From Leptospira chreensis (lineage in GTDB: Bacteria; Spirochaetota; Leptospiria; Leptospirales; Leptospiraceae): a stretch of 64,000 nt of DNA. The stretch lies in assembly GCF_016919165.1 (NCBI RefSeq), contig NZ_JAFFPS010000055.1, positions 1-64,000 on the forward strand, in the 5' to 3' direction. The translations under genes and the position numbers were made by a program. The notes beneath the pieces were generated by a model. It was not told the origin of the DNA and searched no databases. It saw only the letters and a list, made by a program, of their open reading frames with translations. Shown in pieces: positions 34,543 through 43,813 of the stretch (positions are counted from its first letter, which is position 1; the number at the start of each line of letters is the position of its first letter).

Positions 34543-35124
34543 ATGAAAAAAGAACCCACTCGCGTACGCCTCTTACAAGTCAGTCGCCAGCTCTTTTTGA
34601 AACAAGGGTATTCGGGGACGGGACTGAATCAAATTGTAGAGGAAGCAAAAACAGTCAAAGCAAGCCTCTATCAACATTTTGCTTCTAAGGAAATGTTGGG
34701 AAAAGAAGTGATTCGAATGTATTCGGATGAAAATTTAACACTTCTTAAATCCTTAATGAAACGAAATCCAAAGCCTTTGGAATTTGTTAAGGCTTGGGTT
34801 CGGATCCTTTCCCGGGAGGCTAGGTTATCCCAACTTTTCGGATGCGGAATGGCAAACTTTCGAGCACAAATTGCACCGGATGAATTGGAAATCCAGAAAG
34901 AAATTGAGGAAATTGCCAATCGGACCATCGATTTGTTGGCAGAGTATCTAGAAGGAACCAAAGAAAATGGTTACTTAAATTCTAAAGGGGATTGTCGTTT
35001 ACTCGCCAAACATTTATTTTTTGTCTATGAAGGGGTTTTGCAAGGATATCGTCTGCTTGATGACAAAAAGTCATTGGACGAATTATATCGAATTGCAGAA
35101 AGTTTGATCCCCGCCCCTAAATGA
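34543..35124 (+). CDS. TetR/AcrR-family transcriptional regulator
   Basis: 193 aa from ATG 34543, which has GGGGAG three bases upstream. The N-terminal HTH is typical: RLLQVSRQLFLKQGYSGTGLNQIVEEAKTVKASLYQHFASKEML. The C-terminal helical ligand domain contains CGMANFRAQIAPDELEIQKEIEEI, close to the group that senses electrophiles or quaternary compounds. It overlaps the downstream TonB receptor gene by 4 bp, so it is likely to control both the divergent nitroreductase and the receptor/lipoprotein genes. Confidence 0.9.
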   Translation: MKKEPTRVRLLQVSRQLFLKQGYSGTGLNQIVEEAKTVKASLYQHFASKEMLGKEVIRMYSDENLTLLKSLMKRNPKPLEFVKAWVRILSREARLSQLFGCGMANFRAQIAPDELEIQKEIEEIANRTIDLLAEYLEGTKENGYLNSKGDCRLLAKHLFFVYEGVLQGYRLLDDKKSLDELYRIAESLIPAPK

Positions 35125-37775
35125 AATACACCCAATCCCTTTTACTGATTTTATGTTTTCTCTGGTTCAGGCCTACCTTCGCGGATGGAAACATAGAAGT
35201 TGTTTTTCAAATTGTAAAATCTAATTCCGGAAAACCAGTAACCAATGCCGTAGTCATATCTAAAAAGGGAAAAACGAGTGCAATCTCCAATGAAGAGGGG
35301 ATCGCCAAACTTCGATTTCCCGAACCTGGATACTATGAAATCAAAGTATCCACCGCCGATAGAACCGAATCTGTTTTTCGAGAGGTTCGTTTCAAAGGGC
35401 AAGTGATTTTGGTTACGATTTCGGAAGCCAACCTTTCGGGAATTTTAGTAAGCGGGGAAAGAGATAAAACTCCACTTTCACGGTACGGACTTGTCCAAGA
35501 TGAAATCAAACGCCTCCCCGGCGTGTCTGGTGATTCCCTGAAAGCTTTGCAAACCATTCCCGGTGTGGTGATCGGTGCGCCTGTGGGAATTTTGCCGTCG
35601 GTATTTACAAACATTGGAACGAATTTACTCACAGGAAATCCATATTCCAATAGTGAAAGGGGTGACCTATCACTGCGTGGTGGTGGAACAAGGCAAAACC
35701 AATACTACTTTGATGGATTCCCCCTTCCTTATCCCTTCCATTTGGGAAACCAGTCTTCTGTATTAAATAATAATTTAATCAAATCCTTTGATGTATTTAC
35801 GGGAGCATTTCCAGCTAAATATGGTTATGCGACTGGAGGAATCATCGCCATTGAAGGAACAGATCGAGTGGATGAAAACAAAACAATCATCAATACGAAT
35901 TTGTTTTTATCCGATATTTATAACCAAAGTAAAATTCTTCCAGGGCTTGCCATGATCAGTTCTGGAAGAAAAAACTATCCCAACTTAGTTCTATTACAAG
36001 CCTATCCGCAAGGAATTCCAGAAGACGCCAAGTACGCAGAATACCATGACTACCAATGGAAACTGATTTGGGATATCAATTCGGAACATAGGCTTTCCAT
36101 CCAAACCTTTGGAACCAGAGACAGGCAAGCCTATACCAAAGCCCAAGCCGATTTGGAAAGGGGAGGGGAAGACCCGCGTCCTCCCACGGGCCTCGATCGT
36201 ATGTTTCGCACCGATGCCATTCGTTATATTTGGAAGGGAAAAACATTTCGAAACACTATATCTTATTCTCGCACATCGTTTAATGAATTCTTTGAACTCA
36301 GGTTTACCAATCCACTCACTGCCGAAAATATTTTTGGATTACAGAACCGAACTGCTGATTCCATTACTTATGTTCACAATGCTTTTGAATGGGAACTTTG
36401 GGAGGAACATCTCAAACTAGAAGCTGGGGTACAAGGCCGGTTTCGAGAGACCACACTAAAGGGCGAAAATATTTCTTCTTACAACCGGTTGTTTTACAAT
36501 GTATTCAACGATCTTTTGAATTCCAATGCGGCCTTCCGATCTGTGATTGATGGGGACCGCATTCGATACCGAGAAAAATCAGCCTACGCAGAACTCCCGT
36601 TTAAATATTCTGGCTTTCGCCTAACACCGGGTGCACGGGTTGATAATTATTCTGGTAGTAATGAAACCAATTTGGCTCCCCGGATCACTGGCGGTTATCT
36701 TTTTGAATCCACAAAAACAGGAATTATGGCAGGGCATGGAATCCATTACAATGCTCCTGTTTCCGTGGAAGCCCTCTCTGCCAAATCAGGAAATCCCAAT
36801 CTTTTTATGGAAAGGTCCGAACACAATTCCATTGGAATCAGTCAGGAGTTTGCCAACTTTTGGCAGATTAAAATCGAAGGCTTTCGTAATATCTTTCAAA
36901 ACATTATTGTTCCCGATACGTATATTGTAGATCCTTATGCTTTGAATAATGACACTCGGATTTTTGTGAATGAAACGGCCAAGGTCCTTGCCAATCCTGT
37001 CACACCGAAAAATTTAAATTATTCCAACGCAGGGTATGGTCATTCGGAAGGGATAGAAATCTTTATTAAAAAAACAAAAGATCCTAGAGAACAATCCGGG
37101 TTATTTGGTTGGATCTCTTATACCAATTCCATCACCAAACGAATCAATAACCAATCTCGGTTGAACAGTGATGAAACGAGAAACAGAACCTTACTTAATA
37201 ATTCTAGAACCCTCCTGGCGCAAGCAAAGATGGGAACAAACTATATCAATTATTATGATGATAACAACTTGGAAGTGATCTACAATAATGATAAAGAACA
37301 ATTATATGATTTAGATAGAACTCATATTCTCAATATTGTATTTGGTTATAAATTCAATCAGGAATGGATGGTGGGGGGAAGGTTTCGATATTTTTCAGGA
37401 ACTCCTTACACTCCCATTACAAGCGCTACACGAGCAAACCAAGCAGCCACTTTTGGACTCAACTTATACTTTCCGAACTATTCTGGAAATTATAATAGTG
37501 ATCGGTTTTTACCCTTTCATCAATTTGATTTGCGTATTGATCGAATCGAAAATTATTCTTGGGGTTATATCAATACGTACATTGAATTTGTGAATTTTTA
37601 TGGCCGTCGCAACCAAGCAGGATTTGAATTTGATAACACAAAAAATTATCAGAGAAACCAAAATCCAGCACCGACGTATGACACGGTCAATTCACCCTTC
37701 ATCATTTCGCAAACACCGAATGGAAAAATGGCAATCATTCCTCTTATCAATATTGGTATGGAGGTGCGGTTTTGA
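35121..37775 (+). CDS. TonB-dependent outer-membrane receptor
   Basis: 884 aa. The signal peptide ends near FADG (about residue 23). An N-terminal carboxypeptidase-regulatory-like Ig domain follows (GKPVTNAVVISKKGKTSAISNEEG), then a plug (VQDEIKRLPGVSGDSLKALQTIPGVV; ERGDLSLRGGGTRQNQYYFDG) and a beta-barrel ending IGMEVRF with terminal Phe. ATGA overlap with tetR and a further overlap with the next lipoprotein indicate one operon. The ligand may relate to the inducer of the TetR protein. Confidence 0.9.
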   Translation: MKYTQSLLLILCFLWFRPTFADGNIEVVFQIVKSNSGKPVTNAVVISKKGKTSAISNEEGIAKLRFPEPGYYEIKVSTADRTESVFREVRFKGQVILVTISEANLSGILVSGERDKTPLSRYGLVQDEIKRLPGVSGDSLKALQTIPGVVIGAPVGILPSVFTNIGTNLLTGNPYSNSERGDLSLRGGGTRQNQYYFDGFPLPYPFHLGNQSSVLNNNLIKSFDVFTGAFPAKYGYATGGIIAIEGTDRVDENKTIINTNLFLSDIYNQSKILPGLAMISSGRKNYPNLVLLQAYPQGIPEDAKYAEYHDYQWKLIWDINSEHRLSIQTFGTRDRQAYTKAQADLERGGEDPRPPTGLDRMFRTDAIRYIWKGKTFRNTISYSRTSFNEFFELRFTNPLTAENIFGLQNRTADSITYVHNAFEWELWEEHLKLEAGVQGRFRETTLKGENISSYNRLFYNVFNDLLNSNAAFRSVIDGDRIRYREKSAYAELPFKYSGFRLTPGARVDNYSGSNETNLAPRITGGYLFESTKTGIMAGHGIHYNAPVSVEALSAKSGNPNLFMERSEHNSIGISQEFANFWQIKIEGFRNIFQNIIVPDTYIVDPYALNNDTRIFVNETAKVLANPVTPKNLNYSNAGYGHSEGIEIFIKKTKDPREQSGLFGWISYTNSITKRINNQSRLNSDETRNRTLLNNSRTLLAQAKMGTNYINYYDDNNLEVIYNNDKEQLYDLDRTHILNIVFGYKFNQEWMVGGRFRYFSGTPYTPITSATRANQAATFGLNLYFPNYSGNYNSDRFLPFHQFDLRIDRIENYSWGYINTYIEFVNFYGRRNQAGFEFDNTKNYQRNQNPAPTYDTVNSPFIISQTPNGKMAIIPLINIGMEVRF

Positions 37776-38428
37776 AAAAGCTTCTTCTATATTTGTTTTG
37801 TTTTAGTATGGTTCTTTTTTTTACTTCCTGTTTTGAAAGTGGGGAGGATGTGAAAAAGGAAGAAGATAACAAACAAACTTTGTACCTAAGCACTTTGTAT
37901 TGGGTTCGCCAATCTGGCAATTGTATCAAAACCAATACTTCCTTATCCGCAAACAATCAATTCTGTAGCAGAAGGCCTTTGGGAATTTGTACTGTGAACC
38001 AACTCATCCTCACCCAACAAGAATTGAATGTCCAATTGAATGAAATGAGAACCATCCAATCAAGAACAGCCGATTGCCAAGATTCCATCCTTCAATCAGG
38101 AATTTTGATTTTGAAAGCAACGACCACAACCGAAACAGATACACTAAAATCGAAATTTACATTTCGAGTAGCCGAATCTTGTGAATTAGAAGGATTCCAA
38201 GTTGCAAGTGGAGCACGGTTTGCGGATTTTTCAGAGATCCAATGGTTAGAATCGGTTCGTGGAAAAATTGCCAAAGCTGCAAAATCTATTGCTGCGAATA
38301 CTTTTTTACCACTAGCCAATCGTGATCGAGCTAACAGCTGTTTGAACTTGGAATTTAAAGATTGGGAAAAGGATTTAGCCCAAGGAAATAATGAAAATAA
38401 AATCCTGGTCGAAATCGTTCATCCTTAA
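37772..38428 (+). CDS. Cysteine-rich lipoprotein of unknown function
   Basis: 218 aa, TTG start at 37772 supported by GGAGGTG just upstream and a 4-bp overlap with the receptor gene. The signal peptide ends FFTSC. The mature part has several cysteines (GNCIKTN, NQFCSRRPLGICTV, TADCQDS, ESCELEG, NSCLNLE), suggesting disulfides. No family recognised. Position after a TonB receptor suggests a surface partner. Confidence 0.78.
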   Translation: MKKLLLYLFCFSMVLFFTSCFESGEDVKKEEDNKQTLYLSTLYWVRQSGNCIKTNTSLSANNQFCSRRPLGICTVNQLILTQQELNVQLNEMRTIQSRTADCQDSILQSGILILKATTTTETDTLKSKFTFRVAESCELEGFQVASGARFADFSEIQWLESVRGKIAKAAKSIAANTFLPLANRDRANSCLNLEFKDWEKDLAQGNNENKILVEIVHP

Positions 38429-38498
38429 ACTCAAAATCCGCTTTCCTTAACCTCGGCATCTTACATTTTGTCTTTAATCCAAAGGAAATTCAATTATT

Positions 38499-40175
38499 AT
38501 GACTTTGAATCGATACAGCCGCACTCTTACCCAAGACGAATCCCTTCCCGCTTCCCAAGCCATGATCATTGGTTCTGGAGTTCCGTATGAAGATTTAAAT
38601 AAACCTTTCATCGGAATTGGAAGTACAGGATTCGATGGAAATCCTTGTAACATGCACCTAACCACTCTTTCTGCTCTGCAAAAGAAAAGTGTTTTAGATA
38701 CAAAGGAAATGGTTGGTTTACTCTTTAATACGATTGGTGTGAGTGATGGGATCACTAACGGAAACGATGGGATGCGTTATTCCTTACCTTCCCGCGAAAT
38801 CATTGCCGATTCCATTGAAACGATTGCCGGTGCTCATTATTACGACGGACTTCTTTTTACTGCTGGTTGTGATAAAAATATGCCAGGGGCCATCATGGCA
38901 ATGGCAAGACTCAATCGGCCTTCTATCATGGTCTATGGCGGAACCATCAATGGTGGAAACTACAAAGGCGAAAAACTAAATATTGTTTCTGCCTTTGAAG
39001 CGTACGGAAAAAAAATTAACGGTAAAATCACCGAAGATGATTTTAAAGAAGTGATAAAAAATTCCTGCCCTGGCCCTGGAGCCTGTGGGGGAATGTATAC
39101 CGCAAACACAATGGCAACAGCCATCGAAGTGATGGGGATGAGTTTGCCTTATAGTTCTTCTTCTCCTGCCCGCAGTGAAGAAAAAAAGAAAGAATGTATG
39201 AATATTGGAAAGTATATGTACAATCTTTTAGAAAAGGACATCAAACCTTCTGACATCATCACTCCCACATCCATTCTGAATGCCCTTCGTGTGGTGACGA
39301 TTCTTGGTGGTTCTACAAATGCAGCTCTCCATATGATTGCCATTGCAAGAACTATGGGAATCCCACTCGACTTAGAACAAATTCAAAAAGTAACCGATAC
39401 AACGCCGCTTCTTGCAGATATGAAACCAAGTGGAAAGTATCTGATGGAAGACCTATTTGCCATCGGCGGAACACCTGCAATCATGAAATTCATGTTACGC
39501 GAAGGTTTGATTGACGGATCTTGTTTGACAGTCACTGGAAAAACCATTGCAGAAAACCTGGAAGGTCTTCCCGACCTTCCGAAAGACCAAGACCTACTTC
39601 GCCCTGTCAGTAACCCGATTAAAAAAGAAGGTCATATCCAAGTTCTCTACGGCAATATCGCCAAAAAAGGGGCAGTGGCAAAAATCACAGGCCACGAAGG
39701 TGAAATGTTTGAAGGAAAGGCCATCTGTTTTGATTCCGAAGTGGAAGCTAACACTGGCATTCGCGATGGGAAAGTCAAACCAGGCCATGTGGTGGTAATT
39801 CGTTATGTAGGTCCAAAGGGTGGACCGGGAATGCCGGAGATGTTAAAACCCACTTCTGCTATCATTGGAGCAGGGCTTGGGGACAATGTAGCTCTCATTA
39901 CCGATGGTCGGTTTTCTGGGGGAAGTCACGGTTTTGTTGTGGGTCATATCACACCGGAAGCGATGGAAGGGGGGGAGTTGGCCTTTGTGAAAGATGGAGA
40001 TGTGATTCTCATTGATTCCCGTACAAACCAACTGGAACTCAAAATCTCCGCAGAAGAATTGGAAAAACGTAGAGCGGCTTGGGTGAAACCACCTTACCGC
40101 ATTACCTCTGGATATCTTTGGAAGTACATCCAGATGGTGAAAGATGCAAGTACTGGTTGCCTAACAGACCGTTAG
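38499..40175 (+). CDS. ilvD: Dihydroxy-acid dehydratase
   Basis: 558 aa, full length. Converts 2,3-dihydroxy-isovalerate and -methylvalerate to the 2-keto acids in valine, leucine and isoleucine synthesis. Iron-sulfur cluster cysteines are visible: Cys50 (GNPCNM), Cys124 (AGCDKNMPG) and Cys196 ([14 protein letters not shown]). The C-terminal signature [24 protein letters not shown] is intact. It lies alone, followed by a bidirectional terminator. Confidence 0.96.
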   Translation: MTLNRYSRTLTQDESLPASQAMIIGSGVPYEDLNKPFIGIGSTGFDGNPCNMHLTTLSALQKKSVLDTKEMVGLLFNTIGVSDGITNGNDGMRYSLPSREIIADSIETIAGAHYYDGLLFTAGCDKNMPGAIMAMARLNRPSIMVYGGTINGGNYKGEKLNIVSAFEAYGKKINGKITEDDFKEVIKNSCPGPGACGGMYTANTMATAIEVMGMSLPYSSSSPARSEEKKKECMNIGKYMYNLLEKDIKPSDIITPTSILNALRVVTILGGSTNAALHMIAIARTMGIPLDLEQIQKVTDTTPLLADMKPSGKYLMEDLFAIGGTPAIMKFMLREGLIDGSCLTVTGKTIAENLEGLPDLPKDQDLLRPVSNPIKKEGHIQVLYGNIAKKGAVAKITGHEGEMFEGKAICFDSEVEANTGIRDGKVKPGHVVVIRYVGPKGGPGMPEMLKPTSAIIGAGLGDNVALITDGRFSGGSHGFVVGHITPEAMEGGELAFVKDGDVILIDSRTNQLELKISAEELEKRRAAWVKPPYRITSGYLWKYIQMVKDASTGCLTDR

Positions 40176-40185
40176 GCGTTCCAAG

Positions 40186-40215
40186 GAAATTCCTACTTGT
40201 TTAAGTAGGAATTTC
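40186..40215. terminator. Bidirectional terminator between ilvD and pirin gene
   Basis: GAAATTCCTACTT and AAGTAGGAATTTC, a perfect 13-bp stem with a 4-nt loop, flanked by A-rich and T-rich sides. It overlaps the pirin stop codon. Confidence 0.85.
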
Positions 40216-41220
40216 TTCTTTGCCGTCCGCATGTCTGGCAAACCTTCCTTTGCCAACATGAACCGGATCATAAGAATCCCAAGGCCAACCACCGAACTGC
40301 GTTTTTCGATAGTCATCAAACGCTTGTTGGATCTCTTCTTGTTTGTTCATCACAAAGGGCCCATACTGCACCACAGGTTCTGCAATGGGTTTTCCTTCTA
40401 AAATCAAGATTCGACCCGGCTCCGTTCCATTTTTCAATGTCACTTCGACTTCGGATTCGAGATTGTACATATGTTTGCCAGGAACAACGACATCATCCAA
40501 AACAAGCCCTTCGCCTCGGAAGTAATAAAGGTTTCTGTTATTTCCTTTGGCACTTCCTGGAATCACAAAACTGACTTCAGGATCTAAATCTAAAATATAA
40601 ATTCCCACATCGTTTTTAGGATCACCTGCCCAGGAATCTGGTGGAGGGTCCAATGGTTTTTCGCCAAACAAAGATCCTGCGACCGTTTTGATTTTTACTT
40701 TTTTACCATTGGAATCGCTTAGGAGTTTTACAGGAATGTCTTCGTTCCAAAACATTTTGAAATGTGGATCGACAAATTTATTTTTTGCCGGTAGGTTCAA
40801 CCAAATTTGAAAGAGCTCTAAAGTATTATCTTCTGATTCATTCACCAAAGGAAACATTTCGGAATGTTGGATTCCCGCACCAGCTGTCATCCACTGCACA
40901 TCACCATCTCCATACCTTCCCGCAGCACCTTGGGAATCGGCATGATCAATGAGTCCTCTTTGGACGACAGTAACGGTTTCAAATCCGCGGTGGGGGTGGC
41001 CAGGAAAGCCGGGAATGGTTTCGCCGTGGTACATCCGCCATCCATCTTTGCCCGCAAAGTCTTGGCCAATTTGCCTTCCTTGGAGTGAGGAAGATTCCGG
41101 GCCAAAATTTCCATTTCCCTTGGGATAAAAATCTTCATGGTGGACACAAAACAAAAACGGGTCCGATGTAGGCCATTGGAAGTCGAGTTTTTGGGCGTAT
41201 AGAATTGATTTGTGTTTCAT
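40201..41220 (-). CDS. Pirin-family bicupin protein
   Basis: 339 aa. The N-terminal cupin has the pirin signature FPGHPHRGFETVTVVQRGLIDHADSQGA and MTAGAGIQHSEM with metal-binding His and Glu. The C-terminal cupin follows with GEGLVLDDVVVPG. Pirins are iron cupins, some with quercetinase activity. AGGA precedes the ATG. The C-terminal tail is longer than in minimal pirins. Confidence 0.92.
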   Translation of the reverse strand: MKHKSILYAQKLDFQWPTSDPFLFCVHHEDFYPKGNGNFGPESSSLQGRQIGQDFAGKDGWRMYHGETIPGFPGHPHRGFETVTVVQRGLIDHADSQGAAGRYGDGDVQWMTAGAGIQHSEMFPLVNESEDNTLELFQIWLNLPAKNKFVDPHFKMFWNEDIPVKLLSDSNGKKVKIKTVAGSLFGEKPLDPPPDSWAGDPKNDVGIYILDLDPEVSFVIPGSAKGNNRNLYYFRGEGLVLDDVVVPGKHMYNLESEVEVTLKNGTEPGRILILEGKPIAEPVVQYGPFVMNKQEEIQQAFDDYRKTQFGGWPWDSYDPVHVGKGRFARHADGKEEIPT

Positions 41221-41275
41221 GTAAAAATCCTGTCTTTGCGATACCTGTCGCTACTTATAAGACAGTGGATTGGAA

Positions 41276-42427
41276 TCAAAAGTTTTTTACAATAGAAACA
41301 TTCATCCCGAAAGAGCCGAATTGTTTAGAACTTTGGGAGGGATTGAGGATTTGCGCAGAACTCAGATCCACTGGTGTTTTATCTGATCCTACATTGAATC
41401 CACTCACACCAGATACACTGAAGGAAGAAATTTGATAGAGCCCTCCGTACTTCAAACCTAAGGATTCAAAAATTTTCCAAACAAAACCCATCTCCAATAC
41501 GAATGTGGCTCCACCAAGTCCCCTTGACAGACCTTCTTTCGATTGGATAAAAGTGAAATCTGTTTTAGAAACGGGTGTACTAAAAACCAGTTGTTGGTTC
41601 GAATCCAAGGAACCAATCGATGAAGTTTCTAATCCATAGGAGGAAAGTTTCAAACGACCGGCAAAGACGGTGACGTCAGCCATCATATATAAGTTCAGCC
41701 AATCTAACAGAGAAAAAACAAACCCATAATTCATTCCATAGTTTTTTGTTCTGAACTCTACAGTGCCGGTGTAGAGCCCGTATCCTTCTGTTAGGGTTTG
41801 ATCCCCCGTTCTTAAAAAAGGAAATTTTAATTGGAGGGATTGGAATGGACCTTTGGAAGATAACTCTGAATAGTTGAAACTGAGTTCATAAGAATCAGTA
41901 TTGGTTAAATAGTTTAAGGGACCGACACCAATTTTGAATCCCACTTCATTGATTCCCGAATGGATACGGTCATTTACATAAAGTCCGTTCGTACTAAAGC
42001 TGGTTCGAGTATCGTAGTATTGCTCTCCCTTTGCATAAACAAATCCTATAAAAAAAACATCTGAAAACTGGTGAGAGTATTTGATACGAGGTGAAATTGT
42101 AGATTTTGGCCTTGATTCTGAATTTTCGGTAATGATACCCGGTGGGTTTAGGTTATTGGCAGAGTTACTATTAACAAAACTAGATGAGAGCCGGGCTGAA
42201 TTTAAGAGATTAGAAATAGACTGAGGCCCACCTTCCGATGGAGTTTGTGCCAACTCACCAGCAAACTCCAAAACTTTTAATCCAGATCCAAAGATAGAAG
42301 AGGACTTAGATTGTTTCTCGTTTTTGGGTGTAGAAGGTTCGGTTTCATTTTCTGCAAACACTGGCAAAACGAGTAGTGTAAAAACTAGAAAAAAATTTCT
42401 GCAGAATGTTTTCATGATAGGGAGCAT
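41276..42427 (-). CDS. Probable outer-membrane beta-barrel protein
   Basis: 383 aa. The signal peptide ends near VFAEN (residue ~26). A Ser/Asn-rich linker is followed, from about residue 100, by alternating amphipathic strands rich in Tyr, Phe and Gly, and the protein ends VKNF with terminal Phe, the BAM recognition pattern. No family recognised. An in-frame ATG four codons in is an alternative start. It lies 26 bp downstream of the histidine kinase gene on the same strand. Confidence 0.7.
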   Translation of the reverse strand: MLPIMKTFCRNFFLVFTLLVLPVFAENETEPSTPKNEKQSKSSSIFGSGLKVLEFAGELAQTPSEGGPQSISNLLNSARLSSSFVNSNSANNLNPPGIITENSESRPKSTISPRIKYSHQFSDVFFIGFVYAKGEQYYDTRTSFSTNGLYVNDRIHSGINEVGFKIGVGPLNYLTNTDSYELSFNYSELSSKGPFQSLQLKFPFLRTGDQTLTEGYGLYTGTVEFRTKNYGMNYGFVFSLLDWLNLYMMADVTVFAGRLKLSSYGLETSSIGSLDSNQQLVFSTPVSKTDFTFIQSKEGLSRGLGGATFVLEMGFVWKIFESLGLKYGGLYQISSFSVSGVSGFNVGSDKTPVDLSSAQILNPSQSSKQFGSFGMNVSIVKNF

Positions 42428-42453
42428 TATCTTTTTCTAGAATGAATATGGTT

Positions 42454-43680
42454 TTAAAGATTTTTCGTGTTTTGTGCTAGTTGAAAGAAAAATGTGGAAC
42501 CAAAACCAGATTTACTTTCTACCCAAATGGTTCCATGATGTTGTTCCAAAAATTCCTTACAAAGAATGAGACCAAGACCAGTGCCTGATTCTCGTCCGGT
42601 GCCGAGAGTTGAGGTTTTTTGATCCAATCGAAATAGATTTTCTATCTGTTCTTTTTGCATTCCCACTCCTTCATCTTTCACAAAGAAGGTAGTTTCGTTT
42701 CGTATCGTTTTTTGTTCCGATGGTAAAACCCCAATCGTAATTACTTTTTGCGCATTGCTGAATTTGATAGCATTGGAAATTAAATTGCGGATAACCGTTT
42801 CAATCATAAATGAATCCGCAACAATTTCTAATGGTTTGGGAATTTGATTGGAGATGGTCAGATTTTTTTTGTTAGCAGAAAGAGTCAAAAGTCCAATCAC
42901 TCGTTGTGTTAATTCATAAAAATCAATAGGGACCGGATGGAATTGAATCGCCCCTGTTTGGGAGCGAGACCAGTCCAACAGGTTTTCTAACAAAGAAAAA
43001 ACCAAGTCAGAGGACTCTTCCAACATCTTTAAATAAGTGGATCTTTCTGCATCAGTGAAAGAAGAATCTTTTTCATTGAGGATCTTTGTAAACTCTCGTT
43101 GGGTTCCTAATGGGCCACGTAAGTCATGGGCAATGATAGAAAAAAATTTATCTTTGGTGCTGTTCATTTCCGCTAAACGAATCGCAGATTTTTTCAATTT
43201 GTCTTCTGAAAGTTTTCGTTCTGTGATGTTATGAACAATGGCACAATTGTATTGTTTGCCGTTGTACTCCACCAAATTGACAGTGACTTCGATGGGGAAA
43301 GAGGTTCCGTCCTTTCGTTTATTAACTGTTTCAATAGAGAAGGACTTACGATCTAAAATTTCTTGCCAATGGGCATTCCAACGTTCGACAGTGAACAAAG
43401 GGTCTACTTCAAACATTTTCATCGAAAGCAATTCTTCTTTTGTATAACCATAGTTTTTGCAAGCGGCATCATTTACAAAAACATAATTCCCATATTCATC
43501 TGTCCAAAAAATCGCATCTGAGATGGTATCAATTGAATACTTCGTAAATTGTAATTCATGAATAAGGTGTGAATGGTGTATCACCTTATCTTCCAATGTT
43601 TGCCGTAACAATTGGTTTTCATTTTCTAAACGTTTTAGATCTGCCAAAAGGGCTTCATATGTCTTAGGTAGTAGAGACAT
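42454..43680 (-). CDS. PAS-domain sensor histidine kinase
   Basis: 408 aa, no membrane helices, so cytoplasmic. Short coiled coil (residues ~10-35), PAS domain (~45-155: DAIFWTDEYGNYVFVNDAACKNYGYT through CAIVHNITERK), HisKA with phospho-acceptor His185 (SIIAHDLRGPLG), and HATPase with NLISNAIKF, DEGVGM and GTGLGLILCKEFLEQHHG. No response regulator is adjacent, so it is an orphan kinase. Confidence 0.92.
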   Translation of the reverse strand: MSLLPKTYEALLADLKRLENENQLLRQTLEDKVIHHSHLIHELQFTKYSIDTISDAIFWTDEYGNYVFVNDAACKNYGYTKEELLSMKMFEVDPLFTVERWNAHWQEILDRKSFSIETVNKRKDGTSFPIEVTVNLVEYNGKQYNCAIVHNITERKLSEDKLKKSAIRLAEMNSTKDKFFSIIAHDLRGPLGTQREFTKILNEKDSSFTDAERSTYLKMLEESSDLVFSLLENLLDWSRSQTGAIQFHPVPIDFYELTQRVIGLLTLSANKKNLTISNQIPKPLEIVADSFMIETVIRNLISNAIKFSNAQKVITIGVLPSEQKTIRNETTFFVKDEGVGMQKEQIENLFRLDQKTSTLGTGRESGTGLGLILCKEFLEQHHGTIWVESKSGFGSTFFFQLAQNTKNL

Positions 43681-43813
43681 GGATTATTGGTAGAATACAA
43701 ATTTTGAAATAAATTGCCAAGAACTAAGTGAGCGCATTTCTTTATTTACTTTCGCCGGAATCGGACTTGACTGCGAGTCCATTCTTAGATAGACCTAGAC
43801 TCCCTGAAACGAT

